From positions 794,450 through 858,449 of the forward strand of contig QXEO01000149.1 of NCBI GenBank assembly GCA_007115705.1: a DNA stretch of 64,000 nt, written 5' to 3'. The position numbers were made by a program, and so were the translations under genes. Shown here piece after piece: positions 10,833-22,093 of the stretch; the first letter of the stretch is position 1; each line of letters starts with the position of its first letter. The notes beneath the pieces are model-generated. The model saw nothing but the letters and a program-made list of their open reading frames with translations. It ran no database searches and was not told where the DNA came from. The DNA is from Dactylis glomerata. Lineage: Eukaryota; Streptophyta; Magnoliopsida; Poales; Poaceae.

Positions 10833-10917
10833 CTGATGCAAACCTCAACCCGAACACTCTCTCTTTATAATTTTCCAACTATAATGTCATGTACACCATG
10901 GGTTCTTACGAGATTAT

Positions 10918-12594
10918 TTGGTCAAAAAACAATTCCTACGATAACCTAAGAAACAAGAGATTGTGCTGGCGATATACTTGGATGTCCTGATGCACATGAA
11001 ATAAACACAATGATTTAAAAAGTAACAAAGAGATAGAGAGGAAGATGTTGATATATATTGCGCTCCTTCTCCATTGGTTTGAAATTTGGTACGAACTTTC
11101 CACATCGCATCAATTTACTATGGCATCAGAGACAAGACGTCTCGAGTTTATGGAAACCGTGGGATTAAGATCCCTGCATCGCTCACCTGCATTCATGAAG
11201 TTATACACGTTGACTATGACAACATTAAACAATGATAATGCAACGTACAATAAAATTGTCTATGCTGACAAAATCAATGAAAACAACTTGCCGCATGTTA
11301 ATAAATTATGAACTGCTCCTTAGTTACTGTATTACATTATTACGCCCTCCAAAGCGAGGCTTCACCGTCACGTCTGCGGTTAGGGTCAGTTGGACCCAAG
11401 ATTCTGGGACCGAGATAAAAAAGAACACAAGCAGCCATCCGGAGTGGTCGTGGACCGACCATGGCAGTCAGTGACAGTCATCCAGTGTAGTGAGAGGGTC
11501 AGTGAACAGCGAGGCGAGGCCCGGCCGGTGCAGGCTTTCCCCCTCGCGTAGAGAGCTTTTTCTACCCTGCCGGCCGGTTGGTTCCTCTGCGGTCGATCAG
11601 TGGCGACTCACGTGAAGCGCCACCGGCCACCGGGTGGCCCCGCCGCGACTCACATCTCAGAATCTCACCGGCCGGCCGGGCACGCACGCCGCGAGACGGG
11701 TTGTTGTCCCAGCCGGAACGGCGAGCACTTTCTCGCGCCGCCCGATCTGCCATATTCCGTTGGCATCCTACTGCCAGAGCTCGTCGTTTCCGGCTCCGGC
11801 CACCTGCAGCTATACCTTATCTCTGCCACTAGCGTTTGTCCTTCTCCGTCGCCATTCCTCGCGTACGACAGGGCGGAGAGGAAATCTCGACAGTGCACGG
11901 CGCCAGGGCGTAGTAGTACCGCCAACGAGTAAAAACTGTTTGACCAGCGCAAGATTTTTTTCTTCCAGCAGCGTTCGGTCGAGCGATGGTCACAGCCGGC
12001 AGTGCGCCGTGTGCGTAGATCTGCAGGACGTACGAGAGTGGGCACGGCGTACGATCGGGACAGCTCCCAACTTGCCTCGCGGTGTATATCCGACCCCGCG
12101 AGCTTCACGCGAAATTTCGTGTAAAAAAGAGACATACTACCTCGAGATGGTTTGCCACTATGGAGATACTAGACCATATATGATATATATCGTTTCTATT
12201 ACCAAGTATTACCTTCCTTTTGAAATGTAGACCTTTTCCAAAGTTAAATTAGCGTTTTTTTACAAAGTCTTAAATTTTGAAATGAAGGTACCATCTGAAT
12301 AGTACGGGAACAGAGTGATAATATAATCGGTCGGGTTAGATAACGAAAAATGCAACTTGCACTTTTTCTCTCAACCAAACTTTTCTGAAAATTGGGTGCA
12401 AATTACATATTACCTGACTGAAGCTGTATTTTTTTTAAAATAAATGTTGAAATCAAAGAATTGTCGCGTCCATTAACAAAATGAGTTAATAAAGCCCCTA
12501 GTACATCAACTTGTCTTGAATGTGCATTTTCATACATAAAATGGTATCCGCAAGATAACCACTTTTTATGCCACTTATCTACGTGGCAAGTGGC
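10918..12594. other. Intergenic stretch with a GC-rich block (about 11340-12120)
   Basis: The block at 11340-12120 is rich in CpG and CCGG words and has overlapping open frames on both strands. No frame shows a recognisable domain and no consistent splice pattern links them. It may be an old promoter or CpG-rich remnant of a lost gene. The rest is AT-rich and featureless apart from the diverged repeat fragment at about 11130-11250. Confidence 0.45.
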
Positions 12595-12808
12595 CAGGGG
12601 CGGAGGCAGGATTAGTGAATAGGGGAGGGGGGGGGGGGGGGGGGGGCAGGGCAGATCAGAAAATATAACCATTGGGGGGCCAAACCTAAAAAATACATAG
12701 ACTTAAGGTGCAGTTTGGCACAGAGAATCAGGGACCTAGGCAGAAATAGAAAATCTTAGAGGGGGGGGGGGCAGGGCCCCCGCTGGTCCCCTGCTGTCTC
12801 CGCCACTG
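12595..12808. mobile_element. hAT-type MITE with 8-bp target duplication
   Basis: CAAGTGGC occurs immediately before (12587-12594) and after (12809-12816) the element, a perfect 8-bp duplication as made by hAT transposases. The ends are CAGGGGCGGAGGCAGG and the imperfect complement CCTGCTGTCTCCGCCACTG. The 214-bp body has two poly-G tracts (12627-12646 and 12761-12771) and no coding capacity. Confidence 0.9.
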
Positions 12809-13567
12809 CAAGTGGCGTACACTAATATACACGTCAATAACAAAATGGCCAATGGACCAATCTTACATCCGAATATCAAGTTTATGTACCATAATAACAC
12901 AACTTGCAAGTTCATGAATAAGCATGACAATTTTTCCCACAGATACTGTATTCGTATGGGAATGCTATGGGCATACTTTAATACCTATTGGTAATACTCA
13001 TATCGTGCCTATTAAGTTATGGGTATAACACGTGTATAACCTTGTATTCGTAGGTATATCTATACCCTACCTGTTTACACTGATATGTGGATCTATGTTA
13101 ATTTGTCATGTGACTTGTCAACTCTTGTTGACTTATGTTACAAGTATCAGATGATGATTTCTAAATCTTAATAATTTTTATTTACTTATATACCTGTTGT
13201 TGGGTTGGGATAAGCGATTTTTGTCCACTGTGCTATCGGTGAATGTAAAATAGTGAATAGTATGTATTTGCTAGGTATCCAACGGGTATAAGTACGGGTA
13301 AACTTTATACCCGTGAGTACTGGCATGTGTCGAATTTTATACCCATCAACTATATGCATATGGATATGATATTGATCTACTCTGCTCATATCCTACCCAT
13401 TTCCATCCTATTTATGAACGAAAATGTACATTTAAGATAAGTTTGTGTACTGTGGTTATTATTTATTTATTGTTAAGAAAAGTGCTGCACACACTAATTC
13501 TGACTTCGCTTAAAGATAGAAGCGTGAAAGAGAAAGGTGGGAGGGCCCGAAGCCGAACGCTCGGAAA
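12809..13567. other. AT-rich upstream region of the IQD gene
   Basis: No gene is seen. Around 12950-13350 there are many short GGGTATA/TATACCC words, suggesting an old repeat. The proximal part should contain the IQD promoter. Confidence 0.45.
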
Positions 13568-13574
13568 TATAAAA
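13568..13574 (+). promoter_or_regulatory. TATA box of the IQD gene
   Basis: TATAAAA lies 183 bp before the ATG at 13751. Transcription would then start near 13600, giving a 5' UTR of about 150 nt that is CA- and GC-rich. Confidence 0.6.
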
Positions 13575-13750
13575 TCAGGCGAGCCAGCCTACTGCCGCAA
13601 GCAAACAGCGCACAGAAACGCCCCCGCAGCTGCAGAAGCAGAGCCGCCCTCCCTATCAAGTTCCCCACAGTCTCCAGCCACCACTGCACTGACTCTCCGC
13701 GGAACAGCGGCCGAGGCGGCGGCGGCAGGCGGCAGGCCGGTCCGGCAGAG

Positions 13751-16700
13751 ATGACCAAGTCCAAGAACGGCTGCCTCAAGATCCTCGTCTGCGCCGGCGC
13801 CGGATCCGACCCCTCCGGCGGCTCCGACCCCGAGACCGACGCCCACGCCGACGAGGTGGGTGCCCCTACCCGCCGCGCCGCCCAATGCGGCGTCTCTTCT
13901 GCAGCTCAGTCCGTGTGTTCGTCAAAGCTGCTTGCTTTTTTTTTGTTGCTGGTTGGTTCGAGTTGGTGCGTTTCGCTTTCGGCAGATCTCTCTGCAGCGC
14001 GCGGGGCGGGGCTGGCTAGATCTAAGCCTGGTTCGTAGCCAGGACTCTTAGACGGCCGCCAATTCGGGGGATTCGACAGTGATCCCACCACTAAGCTCAG
14101 CTCGTAGGTTTTAAATTCTGATTTCAAATTGGGCGTCGCGCTGGGAGCTGGAGCTGGAGCGGAGCTGCTATAATTTTCCTTCTCGCAAGCACGACCTCTC
14201 AGTTAATTTCCACAGAGATGAATTTACGAATTTCCTCTTTTAACCTCCTTTTCTTTCCATTTTCTGCGGGGTGGCTCTAGCTGGCCATGCTATGCTGGGC
14301 GACGATAGGGTTTACGAGGGTTGCTGTCCGTGTCCTCGCGATCCCATGCAGGATGGGATCTGATCTGATGGCGCGCCGCTTTTCTGCTCCGCGCGCTTAG
14401 CCCACGATATGCAGGTGCACTTGGTCATCACCTCTCTTGGCCTCTTGCATCTGTCCTTCTCCTCATCCCCGGGATTGGATTTTGCTCGCCTTGTCCCACA
14501 CCTGATTTGACATTTTTTTTGCTGCAACTTTAGGCTGCTTTCCCCCCTACTGTGAGAATCACGAGTGGCGAGTCCTGTTCGGCCGATCAGCTGAAAGGAA
14601 GGATCTTGAATCAAACCCACGTGGTGTACTAGGAAATTCGCTTATTTTGGAGATTCCGCGCCAACATGTGGTCGAAATGGGATCTTGACATGACAGCCTA
14701 GAGGAGCTGTAGTACTTGAATCATGCGTAATTAGCTTTTTTATTATTGACAAAACTGCACATATTTAGTTTAGCTTGGATAAACCAGCTGTGGTGATAAT
14801 TGAGTGAAGATATGTTGCCTGAGATTCTTAGTACAGGAACAAATTGATGGATGGATGGTACCACTACCTAACTTTATTAGATAAGAATTTTGCAGAGAAA
14901 CAGAAAATTGATTAAACAAAGGAAACATGTATAATAGAAAGCTATTAATGTGCTGGTTTGGTTCTAATTTTTGATAGTGACTGAAGAACAGTGATACTTT
15001 GTATTTTTGCTTTGCGTTTTGTGTCCTTTTATCTCCCAGTATCTGAGAACTTACTTCGCTAGATGAGAACTATATTTCCTGCCTTGCAGATACACTCAGT
15101 TTGCTACTGTCGCTTGTTACTTTGTAGTTCTCTCTAGTTAATGGCTGACTCAAATGTTGGTTTTTCCAGAGCAAGGCTATATCAGATAAAAGCAGATGGA
15201 GCTTTCGGAGGAGGTCTACAAGGCACCGAGTTTTGAAGAACTCTGATATATCAGAACCTGAAACTCTAAGTTCGAGCAAAGCAAAAGCTGAAATTGCTCC
15301 AACCAACAATGTGTACTCTTCAACATACTCTTACGCCTCTGAGAAGCCCCTACATCTGGAGAAGCCAGATGCGGAGAAGCCAGATGAGAAGATTCTGCAT
15401 CAAGAGAAGCCAGATGAGAAGCCTCTGGACGAAGAGAAGCCCAATGAAAAGCCGACAGAGAAGGCAACTGAAGAGCCAGCGGACCAGATAATTGAAAGGT
15501 CAATTGAACTGCCAGATGAGAAGATAACTGAGCCACCAAGCGAAGAGCCAGCTGAAAGGATATCTGAAAAACCATTTAAAGAGCCAACCGAAAAGTCTGT
15601 TGAGGAACTTGATGAAAAAACAGATGAAAGTATCTCTGTTTCATCAACTGAGCTGAAGCATGATGAAACCGCCTCACTTATTGGCAGAAGCAGTCTATAC
15701 CCTGAGGAAGATCATGTCGAGTCTGCCGCTGTTGTCATTCAGTCCGGCATCAGAACATACAACGTATGTTACAATATTTAGGCACCTATCATTATAATCA
15801 CTATGCTCGTTTAATGTTAGTACAATACTAAGAGTTTACATGATTGCAGGCAAGGCAAGAACTATCGAATCATAAGGATCTTGTGAAACTGCAAGCTGTG
15901 ATACGTGGGCATCTAGTGAGGAGGCAGGCTGCAGAATCATTACAATGCTTGCTTGCTATTGTTAAAACGCAAGGGCTTGTCCGTGCTCATCAAGCACAGC
16001 AGGTGAGTGAAGGATTCTTGTTAATGTATTTTCAGTTTATGGCATATTATCACTTGCATTGCTTGCTTGCGGAACAAACATCATGGCGTCAACATTACTC
16101 AATTGAATTCATTTTACATGTTTCCATCAGACCACCTAATGTATCGACACGACTTCATAAATAAATACTGAGAAACTCATTTCCTGCATACCAGTTTAAT
16201 GAGAATTAGAAAATTCAATCTTTCAGATTTTATGTGCAATTTTTTGAAGTTCCTTTAGCTAGCAACCAGGATGACATCTGCTTGTCGCTGGTGTCATGAA
16301 ATAATTTAAACTTCCATCCAAGTTGTGTTATTTTCATCTGCTGTTCTCCTGCAAAATTCCATGCTTTGCATAGTCATTACTTTTCGTGTTGATTCTCTTC
16401 TCTTTCCCAAACATGCAAGATGGTCCTTTATCTTACATGTTACAATGCTGAGTATCACCCTTGTATAGACATTTCTCAACCATGTTTTGCTTATTAATAC
16501 TGTGACCTTTCTTTTTTTAGGACACCTTTGTCCGTTCTTCAAGTGAGAAATTGCTCCAGAATGGATTTGCTCTCAAGGTGAGACGAAATAATTCTTACCC
16601 ACTAAGATTGCCATCTTGATATCTATAGTTTGGATATCCTCATGTTCACACTGTGTTATCCTCTGCCAGCTCATGGACAGCATGTCAACATCAAAATCCA

Positions 16701-18855
16701 TGAACATAAGATGTGATCCTTCTGAAACTGATGCTACCTGGCAATGGATGGAGAGGTGGACAACTCTGATTCTGCCAATCACTGAAGGCCACTTGCTAGA
16801 GAATACCGAAAATAGTGGGTTGGGGGTTGAAAAGACGGAAGAAGATGCTCAACATGAAGAAAAGGTTGTTCCTTTGGACTCAGACATCTCTTTCCCCAAG
16901 TTAGTGCCTGATGATGTGGAAGACACACTAAGGTCATCTGATGCCAGTGCCTTTGTGGAAGAGACACTAAGGCCATCTGATTCTTCTGGATTGGAGGCTC
17001 CTGAATGTGTCCCAGAGGAGGCGTCTGGGTTGGAAACTAACGATGATCCTGCACCGGAGTTGATCGAAAAGATCAATGACGATGCTGAACAATTGGCTGA
17101 TTCAAAGACAGAGAATATTGTTGAGCAATCTTTGGAGTTCTCTGGTCAACAATCTTCTCAACCTGATGCATCAAGGGAAACTAGCCCTCTTCCTGAAAAA
17201 TCTGAATCTTCTGGTGAGGATATTATGGATCCATATAATCTTGAGCAGTCGCTGGAGATGGAAGGTAGAAGTGCAGCAAGGAAGGCCTGCAATCCAGCTT
17301 TTGCTGCTGCACAGATGAAATTTGAAGAGCTGACTTCAACAGTCAGTAGGTCCAACAGTTCATCTTATCTGGATGGGTCAAACAAATTGAAGGTGCATAA
17401 TCCCCTTTCACAGGATGGTACCTCACCCAAGCAAATAAGTGATGCAGGCATACCAGAAAGCACAGTTGGCCGTGATGCTAAAATCATACCTGCCGCTTCA
17501 GAATGTGGGACCGAGATTTCAATTTCCTCAACGCTTGACTCACCAGATAGATCAGAAGCTGATGGTGGTGAGATTGTAATGGAGATTGGAGCTCTTGGAG
17601 GTAAGACTTACACCACCGAGAATGCTGACAAAGATGCCCATGTTTTACATTCTGAAATCAAGAACACTTCCGAAGGAGTAATCCAGCCAGAGAAAGAGGA
17701 AGAATTAAATGGCGATGTTGCTAAGCCTGCCATTGCCTCGGATCCTGTCCTTGAGCAAGCGCATGCTGGACCAGGAAAGCCAGATTTGCATGATCAAATT
17801 GAGCAATCTATAGAATCATATGCTAGGTCACCTGAAGGTACTCCCCTGAGCCGAACCACCTTTGCGGAATCTCATGGCACACCATCAAGTGAGGTCTCTG
17901 TTAATACCAACAAGAGCAAGAGCAAAAAACCGAAGTCTCGTGTAAGCAGAAGGTCACTGACCAGTCCAAGCAATTCAGTAGGACGAAGCAGCACAGATAA
18001 TCTGTCAAAGGATTATAAACATGCAAAGAGAGAGAGCTCAGTCAAGGTTGCTAAGTCTGACAATGTTGACCAAGAACCTCGCATGAGCAACAGCACTCCA
18101 CTGCCAAGTTATATGCAGTTTACAGAATCTGCAAGAGCAAAGGCGGCTGCTTTATCCCCAAAGATGAGCCCAGATGTACAAGACAGCAACCCAAGGAAAA
18201 GGCATTCTTTGCCCATAACAAACGGTAAACAGGACACATCTCCTCGCATGCAACGATCATCATCCCAAGCTCAGGAAAAGGTGAAAAGCAATGTTGCTGT
18301 TCCTCACAATCTATCTGGTAAGTGCTATAATCTTGCGACTTATGCTATCCTGGTATCCATTTCTGTTTGGAATTTTAGCTGTGAGGACATTTCGTAATGA
18401 CCTTATGTTTTTTTCTCATGTTCACTGACGTGCAGTAATTACCTAGTATAATGTTGAATATTTCAGTTTAGATACTGCTTATAAGATTAAGAGTAAATTC
18501 CATGAAAACTTTTTATGGCTCTGGTTGTGCCAGTTAGGTCCTTAAACTTGACTTTAATCTGGGTCGTCCATTAACTTGCTGAATCATGCTACTTACATGA
18601 AGCACTGGAATGCATAATCGAGTGATTGTCAGGAACCTGCATCTCACAATAGTTGAGACCCTTGAGTGGTGCAATGCCGGAAATTGCCTAAGACTCTCAT
18701 GTTTAGCTATGCTTTCTTAAGTGTGTCCTATGCTTGCTCAGTATAGACCACCATGTCCCAGCTACAATTGCATTACCTTCTATCGAAACCGTAAAACTGT
18801 AGTACCGCCCATAATATATTTCTTCTTGTCCGCAGATAAGAGGTGGAACATATGA
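13751..18855 (+). CDS. IQD: IQ67-domain (IQD) calmodulin-binding protein, IQD31/32-like, six coding exons
   Basis: Coding exons are 13751-13855, 15170-15763, 15850-16002, 16521-16577, 16670-18317 and 18836-18855. All introns are GT-AG and in phase, giving 858 codons. The N-terminus (MTKSKNGCLKILVCAG) and the start of exon 2 (DKSRWSFRRRSTRHRVL) are family hallmarks. IQ motifs lie at about residues 224-236 and 247-259 (LQAVIRGHLVRRQ), with a weaker one near 264-280; they bind calmodulin. Exon 2 also has an acidic Glu-Lys-Pro repeat region. The long acidic exon 5 ends with a DUF4005 region (about 781-830; YMQFTESARAKAAALSP). IQD proteins act as calmodulin-dependent scaffolds at microtubules, plasma membrane and nucleus. 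The last exon codes for only six residues plus the stop. Start chosen by the conserved N-terminus. Confidence 0.93.
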
Positions 18856-19303
18856 TGGATCGATGTCAGCACATTAATGAGGTGCCATCAAATATATCTA
18901 GAAGCACTCTCGAGATGACTGGCATACTGCCCTTGTTTTTTTCTCATCGCAGGCCCTCTAATTCGTCAGTCGTTTCTTAATATTTTTTCTCGGAATACTG
19001 ATGGAGAAGAGCAGCAACTTCATCATATATGTACATTTGTTGGTTCTTATTGGTTGTGCTATTTGACTGATAGTGATGATTTCTTTTGTGTGTAATATAT
19101 GTCCTACTTGACTTGTATCGGAAAGAACAAGCAACAACGGTCTGAAAGAGTGTGGATTTGAAATGATCTGTTATCTTTGTTACAACTGATGCTGAATGAA
19201 GTCCTTGTTTGAGTGGGTGAAGTTTGTGTTGTCATATTCTGTGTGTTTCTGGACAACTGCATGTACCGAATTAAGAGTGGGCGTGAGATCAGATTATGAC
19301 ATA
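18856..19303 (+). other. 3' UTR of the IQD gene and downstream flank
   Basis: The sequence after the TGA at 18853-18855 is T-rich and typical of a plant 3' UTR, probably ending near 19200-19240. No other gene is visible. Confidence 0.5.
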
Positions 19304-19384
19304 CTCCCTCTGTTTCAATTTAATTGACGTGAGTGGTGGCGACACGAGCGAGTATGTATTTAGATTAAATAGGAATGGAGGTAG
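19304..19384. mobile_element. Stowaway-like MITE remnant with local duplication
   Basis: It starts CTCCCTCTGTTTCAATTTAA after TA at 19302-19303 and ends near AATAGGAATGGAGGTAG. The right end and the following GTTAAGCTAGAGTGTGGAG segment (about 19374-19437) are repeated at about 19448-19515. Confidence 0.6.
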
Positions 19385-21278
19385 TGGATGTTAAGCTAGA
19401 GTGTGGAGATCATCGTGGATGTCTAGTATGTACGTCGATGAAATAGGAACGGAGGTAGGAACGGAGGTAGTAGATGTTAAGCTAGAGTGTGGAGGTCATC
19501 GTGGATATCTGAAGAAGTATCGTAATGGTGATAGACCATTAGACCATGTATCAAAATGGTAAGAGACTGCAAGACTGTTCTGGTAAGTTAGAAGCTTTAG
19601 TTTTCTTGTCGTGATAACTGTGGCCATGACAGCAAGGGATAATTTTATCCAACATGGCAGCATGGTCCTACCATCGCCATACAGAGCTGGGTATAATGTT
19701 TAAACTTTTTTAAGTAACAAAGCGCCCTTATCGGAAAAAAAGATCAGACGCTCGTAAGGAATGCTGGATTTCAGTTTAAACAAACTGTTTCGGGTCCAAG
19801 GCTACCTGGCTACCTTTGATGTGTTTCCTGAACCTCACGACATTCCATCCTCGCCTGTGTACAAATCTAGTGACAGGATTTTGGTGAGAATTGCCCGTGT
19901 TGCCTACAAGTCTACCGGAAATGGAGGCCGCTCAACATCCCAGAATATCTTAATCTGGAACGCACTGTGGATTGTGCTCATATTCCCAGGACATTTGCCC
20001 TGCAAGTTGTATGCACCAACAAAGTTGTCTGAGATCAACGCATGCCACGAGAATTATGCATCTCCTATGTGCATATATTTCTGTAAAAGAAACAGTAACA
20101 GGTTAACCTGAATGATATGTGCATCAGGTCGGACATGCAAAGAGAGTGTCCTTTTAATGTTGCGTTTCAGTTCAGGTCACAGTTTCAGGTTCAGGCAGCT
20201 CCACTCCAAACCTTTCATATTGGTTGTGTTTCCCAATCTCAACACATTTCATCCTTACACCTCGTGTCTCTGAACCTTCAGACAATCGGATGATTTCTAA
20301 CCCTTTTGTCTGAAGCCCATCAAATAGTTAACCTGGAGTTGCTGCATAATTCTTCTACGCCTAGTGTGAGTAAAAGGAACATAAATCCAAATGATCGGAG
20401 TGAGAACCATACTAACAGTCTAGTGGCCATTCGCTTCCGGTTCAGTTAATTCATTAGCACAGGCTTTAGTGAAACACAGCTCGACAGATACTATTCCACT
20501 ATCAACTGCATTACATATTTTTCAGCATATATAGATGGAACTTACAAAGGGAGAAATGTGCTGGGCACCTGTGTTGTGGAGAGCAAGTTTAACATGGCCT
20601 TGAATCTTCTTACTGTGAAGGGGTTGGCTTCTAATGTGCAGCAGGTCAAGACTTAGTCTGTGGATGATACTATTGTATCAGGCCAGAAACTTGTAAGGAA
20701 ACACCCGCAGTTTCGCAATGAGATGTCACTTCCATCCGCAGACCGCAGGCAGCTCCAAGCCATGCCATGCCATCAATTGTGAGCGTTCTCTGAGCCCATG
20801 AATCAGGTCAGATACTCATAAGAAAACATCGTGTTTCATTTCAACTTCCTCTCTGTCGCATGATACAACCTCCCGGTGATGTACAGGGGCTACACGCAGC
20901 TGGCCATAGCTAACAAGATAAGTACCAGAAATGGCTCAAGCCAACAACGGGGCCGGGAAAATATCCAGTGATCCTATACTTGAAATGCTACCATGATACT
21001 AGTTTATAAAATTTAAATTTGTAAGTGTCCGAAAATTTCACAAAAAATATGTTAGTGTTCACAAGATGCGTGTTCACAATACCTCAAATTTTGGGAACCA
21101 AATTTAAAATAGAAACAGAGAAACAAAAAAGAGAAATCTAACAAGAATATTGTCAAAAAAGACACAAGTACAAATGACACTATTCATGTATGAATTTGAC
21201 TTTTTTGTTTCTCCATGTGCATTTTGAATTTGGTTCTAAGAAAATTAGGAATGGTAAACACATCTTATATACATTCAT
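19385..21278. other. Intergenic stretch, no gene supported
   Basis: A 116-codon frame at 19761-20111 has no domain I recognise and no plausible neighbouring exons. The rest is AT-rich. The LINE target site begins at 21279. Confidence 0.45.
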
Positions 21279-21336
21279 ATATATTTTGTGAATCGTCGCT
21301 CCAAGTGGAGTAATGAGAGAGAGAGAACCCTACTCT

Positions 21337-22093
21337 TTGCAAGCTCGATGCTTTCTATTGCAACATCGAGTGGGACATGTGCTTTGATTCACACGAGCTA
21401 AATGCCTTATCTTCGTCCCTTTCGGACCATTGTCCCCTTTTGCTTGCCGATGATAGGGGACCAAGAAAACGGCGCTCTTTCAAGTTTGAGAACTTTTGGT
21501 TGAAAATCCCCGGGTTTGAGGATGTTGTCGGCCATGCTTGGAATGAACCGTCCACACATGTTGAGCCTTGCCATATTCTATTCCACAAGTTGAGCCGTAC
21601 GGCCAAAGCCCTCTCCGGTTGGAGCCGCCGTCTCTTCTCCAACTCGAAGGTTATCGTGCATGCGGCCTTGCTTGTCATCTTGCATCTTGACATAGCCCAA
21701 GAGAATAGACCGCTAAGTGCAAATGAAAGGGACTTTTGGGCCAAGCTTAAGAGGAAAGTCATTGCGCTTGCCGTCATGGAGCGGGCGAGAAAGAAGTAAA
21801 GTGCCCGAATTGCAAATGTCAAGGAGGGTGATGCCAACACTAAATTTTTCCATTTGAGAGTCAATGCTAGGAGGAGGAAAAACCATATCCAACGCATAAA
21901 GCACAATAACGGTTGGGTAACCGAGCATGATGCAAAGGAGAATGTCATCCACAATCACTTCAACTCGGCTATGGGAAGGGGGGGAGCCTCGCACTCTTGA
22001 CTTTAATTGGGATGCGCTCATCTTTGAGGAGCCTAACTTGGCTTCTATGGGGACCCCTTCACCGAGGAGGAGGTTTGGAGAGCCATCAATCAA
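21337..22093 (+). pseudogene. Broken N-terminal part of the LINE ORF2 (end of endonuclease and linker)
   Basis: The frame carries the endonuclease end motif SDHCPLL near 21420 and reaches an in-frame TAA at 21797-21799. Similarity to LINE linker sequence continues past the stop in the same frame. The frame is then lost at a G-run near 21975 and again near 22050, before the reading frame of the main ORF is reached. These three lesions mean the endonuclease and polymerase parts can no longer be made as one protein. Confidence 0.75.

Larger units (their letters stand above)
8224..10917 (+). repeat. Tandem duplication of about 1.05 kb, each copy hit by different insertions
   Basis: Unit 1 is 8224-9276 and unit 2 is 9277-10917. 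Each begins CCTTGTGGCCCACCTGCAGA and ends GGTTCTTACGAGATTAT. Unit 1 contains a Stowaway MITE (8329-8430) that unit 2 lacks. Unit 2 contains a non-LTR fragment (about 9560-10246) that unit 1 lacks. Both carry a poly-G tract near the right end. A more diverged relative of the same sequence appears at about 11130-11250. Confidence 0.9.

Noticed and set aside
11340..12135. GC-rich block as a gene
   Set aside because: Several overlapping frames are open on both strands, but none has recognisable domains, and base composition alone explains them.
13589..13885. Minus-strand ORF over IQD exon 1
   Set aside because: It is the complement of a GC-rich first exon and 5' UTR, with no support of its own.
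16616..16669. ATG at 16616 as start of a separate 593-codon protein
   Set aside because: It lies in an intron. The reading frame is exon 5 of the IQD gene, entered at 16670 from in-phase upstream exons.
19761..20111. 116-codon ORF downstream of the IQD gene
   Set aside because: No domain, no neighbouring exons and no promoter signal; length is within chance for this composition.
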